64,000 nt of DNA from Brucella oryzae (lineage in GTDB: Bacteria > Pseudomonadota > Alphaproteobacteria > Rhizobiales > Rhizobiaceae). Made by a program: the position numbers and the translations under genes. Every line of letters starts with the position of its first letter. The first letter of the stretch is position 1. The notes under the pieces were generated by a model. That model made no database searches. It had not been told where the DNA came from and worked only from the letters and a program-made list of their open reading frames with translations. The stretch covers positions 62,001 to 126,000 of the forward strand of contig JAAVLL010000001.1 of the NCBI GenBank assembly GCA_012103035.1. Direction: 5' to 3'. Positions 46,107 through 56,698 of this stretch are shown here, piece after piece.

Positions 46107-46892
46107 TCAACGGACCGGATCGAGCCGCATCGGGATGCCAGCCTCGGCCATATAGCGCTTGGCCTCGCCAATCGTATAGGTGCCGAAGTGGAAAATCGAA
46201 GCAGCGAGAACCGCCGTCGCATGACCGTTGCGAATGCCTGCAACCATGTGGTCCAGATTGCCGACGCCGCCCGATGCAATCACCGGAACGCGCACGCTGT
46301 CAGCAACAGCCCGCGTCAGTGCCACATCATAACCGGACTTGGTTCCGTCGCGATCCATCGAGGTCAGCAGGATTTCACCCGCACCAAGGCTCACCACCTT
46401 CTGCGCAAATTCCACCGCATCGATGCCCGTCGTCTGGCGTCCGCCATGGGTGAAGATTTCCCACCGGTCGGCTTCGCCTTCGCCCGAAACCTTCTTGGCG
46501 TCGATGGCAACCACGATGCACTGGTCGCCGAATTTGTCGGCAGCTTCGGCGACAAATTCCGGGTTCTTCACCGCAGCCGTGTTGATCGATACCTTGTCGG
46601 CACCGGCCAGAAGCAGTTTTCGTATATCGGCAACCTGTCGCACGCCGCCGCCAACCGTCAGCGGCATGAAGCACTGTTCTGCCGTCCGGGCCACCACATC
46701 GAAAATTGTCTCGCGATTGTCCGAAGACGCAGTGATGTCGAGGAAGCACAGTTCGTCGGCACCCGCCGCATCATAGGCGCGGGCAGCTTCCACCGGATCA
46801 CCAGCATCGATCAGATCGACAAAGTTTACACCTTTAACAACCCTGCCGTCTTTCACATCGAGGCAGGGAATGACACGTGCTTTCAAGGTCAT
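46107..46892 (-). CDS. hisF: imidazole glycerol phosphate synthase, cyclase subunit
   Basis: Intact 261-residue barrel enzyme that uses ammonia from HisH to form imidazole glycerol phosphate and AICAR. The catalytic Asp residues are in [17 protein letters not shown] and [24 protein letters not shown] is the second phosphate loop. Its ATG overlaps the hisA stop by 4 bp (ATGA). Confidence 0.97.
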   Translation of the reverse strand: MTLKARVIPCLDVKDGRVVKGVNFVDLIDAGDPVEAARAYDAAGADELCFLDITASSDNRETIFDVVARTAEQCFMPLTVGGGVRQVADIRKLLLAGADKVSINTAAVKNPEFVAEAADKFGDQCIVVAIDAKKVSGEGEADRWEIFTHGGRQTTGIDAVEFAQKVVSLGAGEILLTSMDRDGTKSGYDVALTRAVADSVRVPVIASGGVGNLDHMVAGIRNGHATAVLAASIFHFGTYTIGEAKRYMAEAGIPMRLDPVR

Positions 46893-47618
46893 GCTGTGGC
46901 CCTCAGTACAGACAAGGCTTCCGCCGGATTGATGCGGCCATCGTAAAGCGCGCGACCGGAAATCGCGCCTTCCAGCTTACGGGCATCAGGAGCGGCAAGA
47001 CGCCTGATGTCGTCCATGGAAGCCAGGCCGCCGGATGCAATCACCGGGATGGAAACGCTATCTGCGAGGCTGAGCGTCGAATCCCAGTTGATGCCAGCCA
47101 GTACGCCGTCGCGGTCAATGTCGGTATAGATGATGGCGGCAACACCAGCACCTTCAAATTTTTCGCCAGTTCCACCACGCCAAGCTCGGATGCTTCCGCC
47201 CAGCCTTCAACGGCGACATAGCCGCCCTTGGCGTCGATCCCGACGGCAACCTGACCCGGAAATGCCTTGCAGGCTTCGATAACCAGTGCGGGATCGCGCA
47301 CGGCGACCGTACCAAGGATAACGCGACGCAATCCCTTGGAAAGCCAGTTCTCGATATGCTGGAGCGTGCGGATGCCGCCGCCGAGCTGCACCGGATTTTT
47401 CGTGGCTTTCAGGATCGCTTCCACAGCCTTGCCGTTGACGCTTTCGCCGGCAAAGGCTCCGTTGAGATCAACCACATGCAGCCATTCAAAGCCCTGATCC
47501 TCGAAGGCTTTGGCCTGTGCTGCCGGGTCTTCGTTGTAAACGGTGGCCTGATCCATGTCGCCAAGCTTCAGGCGCACGCATTGACCGTCTTTCAAATCGA
47601 TGGCGGGAAAAGGATCAT
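46889..47618 (-). CDS. hisA: HisA isomerase (ProFAR isomerase) (two frame breaks)
   Basis: Isomerises phosphoribosylformimino-AICAR phosphate. It starts [20 protein letters not shown], with catalytic Asp in AIDLKDG, the [17 protein letters not shown] phosphate loop and [14 protein letters not shown] with the second Asp. Single bases are lost near 47606 and 47153. Restored length is 243. It ends ALSVLRATA with the ATGA overlap into hisF. DnaA-like boxes start 10 bp upstream of its start codon. Confidence 0.94.
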
Positions 47619-47627
47619 TTCAACAGG

Positions 47628-47671
47628 TTATCCACGTTAATCCACAGGGATAGCCACAGCTTATCCCCACA
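47628..47671. promoter_or_regulatory. cluster of DnaA-like boxes upstream of hisA
   Basis: TTATCCACG (47628-47636), TAATCCACA (47638-47646), GCCACAG (47653-47659) and TTATCCCCACA (47661-47671) all point the same way in 44 bp. TTATCCACA is the DnaA-box consensus; no copy matches it perfectly. Confidence 0.5.
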
Positions 47672-47765
47672 ATCTACAGGTTAGCAGTTCGATTCCGAGG
47701 TTGTAAGGGGAGAAGCCGAGATGTTCAGTTGACTCTCGGTGTGCGACTCATCTTGACTGTAAATT

Positions 47766-47796
47766 AGGAAAGTCGGGGCCGAATCCCGACTTTCCT
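47766..47796. terminator. perfect 12-bp hairpin, possible terminator or remnant
   Basis: AGGAAAGTCGGG (47766-47777) pairs with CCCGACTTTCCT (47785-47796) around GCCGAAT. No T tract follows on either strand, so it may be a structural scar of an inserted segment. Confidence 0.5.
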
Positions 47797-47940
47797 ACCG
47801 CTCAACGTGCATGCCAGCGGTGCCCTCGAAGTGTGATAGGCAGATGCCATTTCCGCATATCCGCAGAATCTGGTCAAATGCCAAATTGGAATAATCTGGG
47901 CAAAAGTGCGGACACTTTACATAGCCGGAGAACCTCCCCA

Positions 47941-48219
47941 ATGGCAGACGGATACTTAACAAACATTGAGGCCACCAAATCGTGGGTCTTGCGTGCCTGT
48001 GGATGGAAAGTAAGAGACATTCAAAAGCGCTTCGACGTTGACCCGCGTCGTCTATATGACGTGTGGGAAGAAAAGGAGTTTAAAGGGTGTCGCTATAAAG
48101 CGATGCATCTGTTTCTTCGCCTCTTCCCAGGAAAACCAATTGATGGATTGTTCGACAAACATGTCCCTCGCTTCCAAAGAACCTTGAAAACAGACCATCA
48201 ACTTCGTCTGCCATTCTAA
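47941..48219 (+). CDS. orphan small protein, possible helix-turn-helix
   Basis: Intact 92-residue ORF on the strand opposite to the his genes. It starts [20 protein letters not shown] at ATG 47941, 8 bp after GGAGAACC, and reads on as [24 protein letters not shown], which resembles an HTH in which [18 protein letters not shown] is the recognition part, then a basic tail ending in QLRLPF. I do not recognise a family. Codons are less GC-rich than in the neighbours, and the gene interrupts the usual hisH-hisA adjacency, so it is probably acquired. Its stop overlaps the end of hisH by 4 bp on the opposite strand. Confidence 0.6.
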   Translation: MADGYLTNIEATKSWVLRACGWKVRDIQKRFDVDPRRLYDVWEEKEFKGCRYKAMHLFLRLFPGKPIDGLFDKHVPRFQRTLKTDHQLRLPF

Positions 48220-48865
48220 GGCTTCCATCTTAGAAAGTTAGCGATTAGAGCCAGCCCCAAAAGCTGGCTCTTTTCAGGATGGAACTGGGTGCCCACCATA
48301 TTGTCGCGACCGACCGTTGCGGTGACATCGCCGCCGTAATCGGTCACGGCCAGCACATCAGCCTTGTTCTTCGCGTCAAACATATAGGAATGGACGAAAT
48401 AGGCGTGCAAGCCGTTCTCACCGGTCTCGATACCTTCGAAGATCGGGTGAGAATGTTTCACGTGAATCCTGTTCCAGCCGATCTGCGGAATTTTGAGCGA
48501 AGGATCGGATGGCGTCATTTCACGCACATCGCCCGCAATCCATCCAAGGCCCTCGGTCACTTCCTTTTCAAGGCCGCGCTCCGACATGAGCTGCATGCCG
48601 ACGCAAATGCCAAGGAAGGGGTACGCCTTTTCAGAACCACATCTTCCAGTGCTTCCACCATGCCCGGAACGGCATGAAGTCCGCGACGGCAATCGGCATA
48701 GGCGCCAACACCCGGAAGCACGATGCGGTCAGCCGTCGCCACGCGGTCGGCATCCGCCGTCAGTTCTATTTCTGCCGCGATACCGCTCTCATGCGCAGCA
48801 CGCTCAAAAGCCTTGGTGGCCGAGCGCAGATTGCCGGAGCCGTAATCGATGATTGCAACACGCAT
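48216..48865 (-). CDS. hisH: imidazole glycerol phosphate synthase, glutaminase subunit (one frame break)
   Basis: Class I glutamine amidotransferase feeding ammonia to HisF. It starts [20 protein letters not shown]; the nucleophile Cys is in [13 protein letters not shown], the His-Glu pair in [10 protein letters not shown]. One A is lost near 48630 in an A run (VVLKKAYPF). Restored length is 216. It is 2 bp after the DUF2628 gene and converges with the orphan gene. Confidence 0.95.
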
Positions 48866-48867
48866 TT

Positions 48868-49353
48868 TCAGTTTTCTCCGCGATGGCCGACAAAGCCGAT
48901 TGTCGAGCCAAATGAGGAATAGGTGGGACGAGGGGCTGCTGCGCCATTCCGGCGCGGGCTTTTCCGCGAGAGGGTTGTTGGCCGGGCCGCATCTTCGAGA
49001 CCGTAGAAATAGCGAATTTCCGCTTCTTCCAGATCGGATGCATCGATGACCGCTTTTTCGACAAAACCCTGGCGCCTGAGCTTGGCTATCTTCCAGTTGA
49101 CGCCTTCCAGCGCGACAAACAGCGACACCAGCAAGGTCAACAGCGGAACCGCATCGGCGATGCCGAAGTAAGTTCCGGCAAGTCCGAGCAGGATCGTAAT
49201 GCCCAGAACAGCAAAAGCTTCAAACCACAGACGCTGGGTCAGAAGCCAGACGAAGGGCAGGACCAGCGCCAGCACATGGAATCCGTCGCGCACGAACACG
49301 GCTTGCTCAAGGTTTTGAGTATCTTCCGGTTCAAGAACGACGAATTGCGCCAT
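48868..49353 (-). CDS. DUF2628 membrane protein
   Basis: Intact 161-residue protein. Three hydrophobic segments (about residues 26-100: VLALVLPFVWLLTQRLWF, AVLGITILLGLAG, PLLTLLVSLFVALEGVNW) lie before a polar tail containing IRYFYGLEDAARPT. This is the alphaproteobacterial DUF2628 family, commonly encoded between hisB and hisH; its role is unknown. It is 3 bp from hisB and 2 bp from hisH, so it is probably in the his operon. Confidence 0.85.
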   Translation of the reverse strand: MAQFVVLEPEDTQNLEQAVFVRDGFHVLALVLPFVWLLTQRLWFEAFAVLGITILLGLAGTYFGIADAVPLLTLLVSLFVALEGVNWKIAKLRRQGFVEKAVIDASDLEEAEIRYFYGLEDAARPTTLSRKSPRRNGAAAPRPTYSSFGSTIGFVGHRGEN

Positions 49354-49356
49354 GGC

Positions 49357-49964
49357 TTACCCTTTCAGTGAACCCTTTGTGGAGGGAATTGCATCCTTCT
49401 GGCGCGGATCGGTTTCAAGCGCCATGCGCAGAACCCGTGCCACCGCCTTGAAAATCGACTCTGCAATATGGTGGTTGTTGGCACCATAATGATTGTTGAT
49501 ATGGAGCGTGATGCCCGCATTCATGGCGAAAGCCTGGAAGAACTCGCGCACCAGCTCGGTATCGAATGTGCCGATCTTGGCTGTGGTGAAATTGACGTTC
49601 CAGACCAGAAAGGCGCGCCCCGATACATCGACGGCAGCGCCGGTCAGCGTATCGTCCATGGCCAGGTCCATCGAGGCATAGCGCACGATGCCCCGGCGCT
49701 CGCCAAGCGCCTTGGCAATGGCCTGACCGAGAGCGATGCCGGTATCCTCGACCGTGTGGTGATCATCGATATGCAGGTCGCCCTTGGCCATGACCCGCAT
49801 ATCGATGAGCGAATGTCGGGAAAGCTGCTCCAGCATGTGATCGAAGAAGCCGACACCGGTCGTGATGTCGAACTTGCCGACGCCGTCAGATCGACGGAAA
49901 CGGCAATGCTCGTTTCCTTGGTCGAGCGTTCGATGCTTGCCTTGCGGGTGCTTTCAGCAGTCAT
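49357..49964 (-). CDS. hisB: imidazoleglycerol-phosphate dehydratase (one frame break)
   Basis: Monofunctional HisB that dehydrates imidazoleglycerol phosphate. It starts [18 protein letters not shown], with [15 protein letters not shown] and [17 protein letters not shown], the duplicated metal-binding histidine motifs. One G is lost near 49888 ([12 protein letters not shown]). Restored length is 202. It is the first gene of the hisB-DUF2628-hisH stretch and divergent from hslV. Confidence 0.95.
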
Positions 49965-50200
49965 AAGCTTTCCTCATTCAATAGCTTGGAGGCGTTCTAG
50001 AACAGCTTGCCCATTTTGCCAATTCCTTTTGCCGGTTTGGCAAGCTGCAAATCGGCATTTGCAATTCGTCCGTACGTTCTTAAATATTCTCAGCGAAGCA
50101 CGATTCATCCGCCGCTGGCCGGCCGAAGCTGTTTCTCTAACAGATGAAGGGGCACCTGCAATTGCCTTCCGGGATTGCATGTGCCGCCAAAGGAGCATCC

Positions 50201-50755
50201 ATGATCGAACATCATCCCACGACAATTTACGGCACGACCATCGTTACCGTGCGCAAGGACGGCAAGGTCGTCATTGCCGGTGACGGACAGGTTTCGCTGG
50301 GCCAAACCGTCATGAAGGGCAATGCGCGAAAAGTTCGCCGCATCGGCAAGGGCAATGTGATTGCCGGATTTGCAGGAGCCACCGCCGACGCCTTCACCCT
50401 GCTGGAACGCCTCGAAGCGAAGCTCGAACAATATCCCGACCAGCTCATGCGGGCTTCGGTCGAACTTGCCAAGGACTGGCGTACCGATCGCTACCTGCGC
50501 AAGCTGGAAGCCATGATGCTGGTTGCCGACAGCAAGGTTACGCTGGCGCTAACCGGCACCGGCGACGTGCTTGAACCCGAACATGGCGTGATGGCCATCG
50601 GTTCGGGCGGCAATTATGCGCTGGCCGCCGCCCGCGCGCTGGTCGACACCGACAAGTCAGCCGAGGAAATTGCCCGCAAGGCGATGGATATCGCGGCCGA
50701 TATCTGCATCTACACCAACCACAATATCATCGTGGAAAGCCTGGACGCAGAATGA
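50201..50755 (+). CDS. hslV: ATP-dependent protease subunit HslV
   Basis: Intact 184-residue peptidase ring of the HslVU heat-shock protease. After [11 protein letters not shown] the catalytic Thr is in [25 protein letters not shown] and [16 protein letters not shown] are family motifs. ATG 50201 lies five bases after AGGAG; the longer in-frame start at 50144 has no support. It overlaps the DUF2585 gene (ATGA), which separates it from hslU. Confidence 0.96.
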   Translation: MIEHHPTTIYGTTIVTVRKDGKVVIAGDGQVSLGQTVMKGNARKVRRIGKGNVIAGFAGATADAFTLLERLEAKLEQYPDQLMRASVELAKDWRTDRYLRKLEAMMLVADSKVTLALTGTGDVLEPEHGVMAIGSGGNYALAAARALVDTDKSAEEIARKAMDIAADICIYTNHNIIVESLDAE

Positions 50756-51342
50756 GCTCGCTCGCGCAGGCCTCAAAACCGGGCGCGCAACGCTGGGGCC
50801 TGGGCGCCCTGATCGTTCTCGCCATACTCGCGGTCCAAGCCTCCTGGCTTTACCTCGACGGGCGGATTGCCATGTGCGAATGCGGAACCATAAAATTATG
50901 GTCGGGTTCGCTGATGACCGAAAACTCGCAGCATATATCCGACTGGTATACGCTGTCGCACATCATCCATGGCTTTCTGTTCTACTGGCTTTTCACGATC
51001 ATCGCACCCAAAGCCCCACTCGGTCTGAGGCTTGCAGCTGCGGTCGGCATCGAAGCCGTATGGGAACTGGTCGAGAATTCGAACTTCATCATCGAACGCT
51101 ATCGCGCCAATACGTCCTCGGTGGACTATTTCGGCGACAGCATCGTGAACTCGGTTGCCGACACGGTTGCCGCCATGATCGGTTTTCTGATCGCAGCCAG
51201 GCTGCCAGTGAAAATAACCGTCGCCATCGCGCTGTTCATGGAAGTTCTGGCGCTGATCGTCATTCGCGACAATCTTACGCTCAACGTGATCATGCTGCTG
51301 CATCCGTTCGAGTTCATCAAGCAGTGGCAAAGTGGGTTATAA
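50752..51342 (+). CDS. DUF2585 (UPF0314) membrane protein
   Basis: Intact 196-residue protein with about four membrane helices ([67 protein letters not shown]). [18 protein letters not shown] is typical of the UPF0314/DUF2585 family, whose role is unknown. It lies between hslV (ATGA overlap) and hslU (2 bp gap), an arrangement known in rhizobia. Confidence 0.88.
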   Translation: MSSLAQASKPGAQRWGLGALIVLAILAVQASWLYLDGRIAMCECGTIKLWSGSLMTENSQHISDWYTLSHIIHGFLFYWLFTIIAPKAPLGLRLAAAVGIEAVWELVENSNFIIERYRANTSSVDYFGDSIVNSVADTVAAMIGFLIAARLPVKITVAIALFMEVLALIVIRDNLTLNVIMLLHPFEFIKQWQSGL

Positions 51343-51344
51343 TT

Positions 51345-52647
51345 ATGAGTAATTTCTCTCCCCGTGAAATCGTCTCCGAACTCGACCGCTTCATCATCGG
51401 CCAGAACGACGCCAAGCGCGCGGTGGCTATTGCGCTGCGCAATCGCTGGCGCCGCCAGCAGCTCGAAGGCCAGATGCGCGAAGAGGTCATGCCGAAAAAC
51501 ATCCTGATGATCGGACCGACCGGCGTCGGCAAGACGGAAATTTCCCGCCGTCTCGCAAAGCTGGCCGGTGCGCCTTTCGTCAAGGTGGAGGCGACCAAGT
51601 TCACCGAAGTCGGTTATGTCGGCCGTGATGTTGAGCAGATCGTCCGCGATCTCGTTGAGGTCGCCATAGGTCTCATTCGCGAAAAGCGCCGCGAGGACGT
51701 GAAGGCCAAGGCGCATCTCAATGCAGAAGAACGCGTGCTGGATGCGCTGGTCGGCAAGACGGCAAGCCCGCCACCCGCGACAGCTTCCGCAAGAAGCTGC
51801 GCAATGGCGAAATGGACGATAAGGAAATCGAAATCGAGGTCGCCGATACCGGTTCCGGCCCAAGCTTCGAAATTCCGGGCATGCCGGGCGCCAATATCGG
51901 CGTCATGAACCTGTCCGACATGTTGGGCAAGGCGATGGGCGGGCGCACCAAGACGCGCAAGACCACGGTGAAGGATTCCTATCCGATCCTTATCAACGAT
52001 GAATCCGACAAGCTGCTGGATCAGGACCAGATCGTACAGGAAGCGCTTCGCGTCACCGAAGACGAAGGCATCGTGTTCATCGATGAGATCGACAAGATCG
52101 CATCGCGGGAAGGCGGCATGGGTGCCGGTGTGTCGCGTGAAGGCGTGCAGCGCGATCTGCTGCCGCTGGTCGAAGGCACGACGGTTGCGACCAAATACGG
52201 GCCGGTCAAGACCGACCACGTGCTGTTCATCGCGTCCGGCGCGTTCCACGTATCCAAGCCGTCCGATCTTCTGCCGGAACTGCAGGGCCGTCTGCCGATC
52301 CGTGTAGAACTTAATGCGCTGACGCGCGAGGACTTCCGCCGCATCCTGACGGAGACCGAAGCAAGCCTGATCAAGCAGTATATCGCCCTGATGGCGACGG
52401 AAGAGGTGAAGCTCGAAATCACCGATGACGCCATCGACGCTCTGGCCGATATTGCTGTCGATCTGAATGCGACGGTTGAAAACATCGGTGCGCGGCGGTT
52501 GCAGACGGTGATGGAACGCGTTCTCGATGAAATTTCATACACTGCGCCCGACAAGACCGGGGCAACCTTCGTCATCGATGCCGCCTATGTAAAGACAAGA
52601 TCGGCAGCCTTGCCAAGAACGCCGATCTGTCGCGCTTCATCCTGTAA
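51345..52647 (+). CDS. hslU: ATP-dependent protease ATPase subunit HslU (two frame breaks)
   Basis: AAA+ unfoldase of HslVU. It starts [19 protein letters not shown], with Walker [19 protein letters not shown], Walker [13 protein letters not shown] and [18 protein letters not shown] as sensor 2. Single bases are lost near 51772 (between SP and [10 protein letters not shown]) and 52592 ([11 protein letters not shown]). Restored length is 434, ending DLSRFIL. Confidence 0.95.
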
Positions 52648-52706
52648 AGCGCCCGCATTTAAGTGGCAGTAAAGCCACGGCTTCCGGTCACTTTCAGCGA
52701 TTACGC

Positions 52707-52740
52707 AAAACCCCTCGACTTGCATCGGGGGTTTTCTATT
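52707..52740 (+). terminator. intrinsic terminator of hslU
   Basis: AAAACCCCTCGA pairs with TCGGGGGTTTT (52725-52735), with one unpaired base, around CTTGCA, and is followed by CTATTTT. Confidence 0.85.
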
Positions 52741-52789
52741 TTCCGGCAAATTTACCAGATCTTCACCATATTGGGGCCGTTTCCGCACA

Positions 52790-53754
52790 ATGACCAGATC
52801 ACTGAACCGCTTTGCTGGCCTTTGCCTCGCCTTCATTGTAGCCAGCCAGAGCGCCTATGCGGCGACGGTCGTGCCACCCGGCAATCGCAATGCGGAACAG
52901 CCGCCGATTCCCGGCGCCTCCGCCAAACGCACGCGGGAACTAAGCACCACTTATGAGAAGAAGTATCAGAAGATTTACAATCTTCTGAAAAGGACGCCTC
53001 GCTGCGCTCGAAGATCCGTTCCACGGCGGCCGTCTATGGTATCGACCCAATTCACATTGTCGGCGCGATTGTGGGCGAGCACACCTATAATGTCGACGTC
53101 TACGACCGGCTGCAGACCTATTACGTCAAGGCCATGTCCTATGTGAACCAGGGCGTGAGCTTCGGCTACAATGGCGAAAGCATCGGCCAGTTCATCAAGC
53201 GGCCGGAATTTGCCGACTGCCTGAAACACAAGGACAGCTATTCGCTGTGGTCCTGCCGCGAAAATGTCTGGAACAAGAATTTCCGCGGCAAATCGGTTGG
53301 TGGCAATGCCTATCCCAACAACCGTTTCAGTGCGGTCTTCTTCCAGCCTTTCTATGCCGGGCAGACATTCGGTCTCGGCCAGATCAATCCGCTGACGGCA
53401 TTGCAGATGTCCGACATGGTGAACCGCGTTTCCGGTCTGCCCAAGCTCAATGCAGAAGACGGCAACGTGGTCTACAAGACGATCATGGATCCCGATCTGA
53501 CGCTGCCCTATATCGCAGCAACGCTGAAACAGTCGATCAACTCCTACCGCCAGATCGCCGACTTCGACATCTCGAAGAATCCCGGCATCACGGCCACGCT
53601 TTACAATACGGGCGGGGCCGAAATGCGCGCACGCACGCTTGCCAATGAGAACGCACGGCGCAAAGCAGCCGGTCTGGAACCGGTGCTGCCGCAGGAAAAC
53701 TATTACGGCTGGCTGGTCAACACCAAGATGGACGAGCTGCGCAGTCTATTTTAG
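52790..53754 (+). CDS. DUF1402 secreted protein (one frame break)
   Basis: Restored 321-residue protein with a signal peptide (LNRFAGLCLAFIVASQSAYA). The core AAVYGIDPIHIVGAIVGEHTYN and QTFGLGQINPLTALQMSD resemble the lysozyme-like fold of lytic transglycosylases, with Glu in VGEHTYN as a possible acid. NCBI-type DUF1402 annotation fits. One G is lost near 52988 (NLLEKDASLRS). Probably periplasmic; peptidoglycan activity is plausible but not proven. Confidence 0.8.
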
Positions 53755-53881
53755 GTAAATCTAATAATAAAGAAGCCGCTATACACTCTTTTAACAACGA
53801 GTCTTGTTTTCTGATGACCCGTAAGCTGAAACCAACTAGGTTGAACTTCGCAATCTATTGGTGCTGGGAAAAGGGCTGCAA

Positions 53882-54568
53882 ATGAATCGTGTCGAACGCA
53901 ATGTTAAATCAACTGCCTGGGATCGGCTCGTTCATTCATCATCGGAATATTTTCGTCGCAAGCGCGGTGCGCTTTTCCGTGAAGCCTTGCCTGATTTCAC
54001 CTCGCTGAAAATTTGCGACGTGGGCGGCTCGCGTCATTTCTGGGAAAAGCAGGATGCCGTCAACGTGCCCGGAGACATCACGCTGGTCAATATCCGGGAT
54101 GACGGTCAAGCCAGGTCGTTCGGCGGTGGTTTCGGGCACATGAAGGTTGTTCTTTATGATGGCGAACATCTGCCGTTCGAGGACAAGTCGTTTGATGTCG
54201 CCGTTTGCAATTCGGTCATCGAGCATGTGCCGCTTCATCTGCGCGCCAATCTCGTGAAAGAGGTACAACGCGTCTCGAACTATTTCTTCATCCAGACACC
54301 CGCCTTCATCTTTCCGATCGAGCCGCATTTCTTCTGCCCGGCATTGCATTGGCTTCCACGGTCCGTAGCCAGACACGCGGTGCGCATTTCTCCCTGGCGT
54401 TTCATGTCGAAGCCGACAGAGGAACACATCAAGGACTATTTCAATGAAATCCAGATTCTGACCCTGAAGGAATTCCAGGGTTACGCGCCGAACGCAAAAC
54501 TCTCGACCGAATGGTTTATGGGCGTTCCCAAATCCTATACATTATACGGGCCGTCGAACCCGCAATGA
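53882..54568 (+). CDS. class I SAM-dependent methyltransferase
   Basis: Intact 228-residue protein. A shortened motif I is in LKICDVGGSRHFWEK; HLPFEDKSFDVAVCNSVIEH is the Methyltransferase_11 post-I/motif II region. The C-terminal part is aromatic-rich (FIFPIEPHFFCPALHWLP). Substrate is unknown; a lipid or polysaccharide is plausible. ATG 53882 chosen over an upstream GTG at 53858. Confidence 0.78.
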   Translation: MNRVERNVKSTAWDRLVHSSSEYFRRKRGALFREALPDFTSLKICDVGGSRHFWEKQDAVNVPGDITLVNIRDDGQARSFGGGFGHMKVVLYDGEHLPFEDKSFDVAVCNSVIEHVPLHLRANLVKEVQRVSNYFFIQTPAFIFPIEPHFFCPALHWLPRSVARHAVRISPWRFMSKPTEEHIKDYFNEIQILTLKEFQGYAPNAKLSTEWFMGVPKSYTLYGPSNPQ

Positions 54569-54576
54569 TCCGATTT

Positions 54577-54962
54577 TTAGCCCGCCGGTCTGATTCCCCG
54601 GCGGCGTTTGCGCGCCGCCTCGATTTCGTCGCTCAGATGCCTGATCGTCTCGCGGTCGATGATGCGGATATTGCGTGCCAGGAGATTGGCGAGTTCGGTT
54701 GCCTGCGGTGACAGGCCCGACGTATCGATTACAACACGCGGATGCGAGACGGCGGCGAGGTTCTGCAATTCTTCCGCCTCGTCCCAGATGATATTGAAAT
54801 AGGTGATGATGCGCTGAAGCAGGTCCCAGGTCGGCTGGCCGCGCCGACCGTGTTCCAGCGCCGACAGATAGGCGGGCGAAACGCGGAGCGCTGCCGCCAT
54901 ATCCTTTTGCGTCACCCCCGTTCCTCCCGCAATTCGCGCAGGCGTATTCCAAATGGCGTCAT
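54577..54962 (-). CDS. XRE-family helix-turn-helix regulator (one frame break)
   Basis: Restored 128-residue protein. MTPFGIRLRELREERG, then VTQKDMAAALRVSPAYLSAL and EHGRRGQPTWDLLQRI are the Cro/CI-type helix-turn-helix, with a C-terminal segment IRHLSDEIEAARKRRRG. One G is lost near 54918 in a G run. Its ATG overlaps the Smr gene stop (ATGA), so the two are coupled; targets unknown. Confidence 0.88.
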
Positions 54963-55568
54963 CGCTGTCTGTTCCCCGGCAATACGGTCTGTGCCATGTT
55001 TTGGGTCTGGCGGCGAAGCCGCACATAAAGCGCGCCATGCCCGCCATGATGACGGGCTGCATCCTCATAGGCACTCACCAGAAGCCGGAACAGCGGCGTG
55101 GAAAACCAGTGCGGCACCGCCTGCCGCAAAATCCCTTCGCTGCCGAATGAGCGGCCTTTGCCGGTAATGACCATGACATGACGCAGGCCGCGTGCATGTG
55201 CGCTGACCAGAAATCCATAGAGCAGGCCGTGTGCTTCTCCTGTGTGAGACCATGCAGGTCGATCCGGGCTTCAATATCCACGCGACCCTTGGCTATCTTT
55301 CGATGGGTCGGCTTATCGAGCGATTGAATCTGCATTTCGCGGAGCGCCGACAAACCCTTCTTCGGCTTGCTCGCCTCCACCGCAGGCGGAATCTTCGCCT
55401 TGGCAGGGCGCTTTTCCTCTTCCGCCATCAACGATTTGAAATCGGGAAGCTCATCCTGTTTCGCCTTTGGCTTTATCAGCGGCTTTGCGGTTTTCGCGAC
55501 CATTTCCACAGGATGCGGTCTTCGGGCCGCAGATAATCCTTTTCCGGCTTGTCGGTCGCGCGCGCCAT
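54959..55568 (-). CDS. Smr/MutS2-domain DNA endonuclease-like protein (two frame breaks)
   Basis: Restored 203-residue protein. A charged lysine-rich N-terminal part (KPLIKPKAKQDELPDF, EEKRPAKAKIPPAV) precedes the Smr domain: ARIDLHGLTQE with the DLHG motif, then VMVITGKGRSFGSEGIL with the TGKG motif. Smr domains are implicated in nucleic-acid nicking. Breaks near 55518 and 55238 restore WKMVAKTAK and EKAHGLLYGFLVSAHA. It lies 5 bp after mltA and overlaps the XRE gene. Confidence 0.88.
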
Positions 55569-55573
55569 CCCGC

Positions 55574-56666
55574 TCAAGCCCCCAGCAGGGTGCGCGGCAC
55601 CAGCGCATAGAAATCGGCGTCTTCCTTCACGCCACCGGCGATTTCACCCGCCATATCGCCCGAACCGGCGAAAAGATCGCCGCGGGCAGGGCCGATGATA
55701 GCTGTTCCCGTATCCTGCGCGATCATGAGGCGTGCAAAAGGCTTTCCGTCAAACACCGTCACTGTCGGGGCGCTGACATGGATCGGTGTTCCGAATGTGT
55801 GGAGCAATTTATCGACAGCAAGCGAACGCCCGGCTGTCAGCGGAACTTTGCGGCAGCAATCGGACCGGCATCCGGGTCATCCACCGGAGCTTCCCTAAAG
55901 AAAATATAGGATCGGTTCTGCCAGATGAGATCGTCGGCCTTGTCCGGATGCCCGGCTAGCCAGCGGCGGATCGACTGCATGGAAATTTCCGAAGCCGGAA
56001 TTTCACCTTTGTCCACCAAAATACGGCCGATGCCTGTAAACGGGTGGCCGGTTTTGGCTGCATATGTGACGCGCAACAACCCGCCATCGCGCAGTTTCAG
56101 GCGAGCCGCACCTTGCACATGCGCAAAAGGCATCAACCCGGTCGGCGACGAAAGCGATTTCGAGCCCGTATCCGGAAAGGCTTCCCTGTTCGATCATCCG
56201 GCGGTCGTCATATTCTGCAAGGCCTTTTTCCGCCCGGCGCGCAAAGGCAAAGGCTGGATCGAGTCCCATCGGGCGGTTCTCATCCGTGACTTTCACGAGG
56301 TCGTCCGGCTGGCGCAGAAAGGGCACCTTGAACTGATCGTCAGCCTGAAGGGAGGCCTCTATCTCCGGTTCATAGAATGCCGTCACAAAACCGTTTCCGT
56401 GATCGGGAACGATCCGGCAGGGATGAAATGCCGTTCAAAGAAAGAGCGCGCTTCGTCCACACCCGGATTGTCGATGCTGCGCGCAGCGGCAAAAATCGGC
56501 TCCAGCGCTTCGAAATGGATGCCGAGACTGCCGCTTTGTAGGTTTGGCGCGCTGCGTAATCGGCAGAACGGCGAAATGCAGCGAATGCAGCGGACTGATC
56601 GTCCCGGTTCCAGCCCGGACAATCGGAAAAAGCCACCGGGCGCAAAATCCTCGCCAAGTCGTTCAT
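55574..56666 (-). CDS. mltA: membrane-bound lytic murein transglycosylase A (four frame breaks)
   Basis: Restored 365-residue peptidoglycan lytic transglycosylase. It starts MNDLARILRPVAFSDCPGW. The MltA domain has VTAFYEPEIEAS; the 3D-like barrel has IAQDTGTAIIGPARGDLF and AGSGDMAGEIAG with the catalytic Asp. No clear lipobox is visible at the start, so membrane anchoring is uncertain. Breaks near 56530, 56388, 56132 (two bases) and 55845. It is followed by Smr on the same strand. Confidence 0.88.
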
Positions 56667-56698
56667 CGCCGCATCCGTTTAGCTATATATAAACAAAA

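Larger units (their letters stand above)
47619..47940. other. 322-bp region between hisA and an orphan gene
   Basis: Holds the hisA promoter region with three DnaA-like boxes (47628-47671), a perfect hairpin (47766-47796) and the ribosome site of the orphan gene (GGAG near 47929). The composition is more AT-rich than the neighbours. No other gene or tRNA is seen. Confidence 0.55.

Noticed and set aside
47675..47700. GTTCGATTCC resembling a tRNA T-arm, possible integration site
   Set aside because: No acceptor stem, D-arm or anticodon arm could be found around it.
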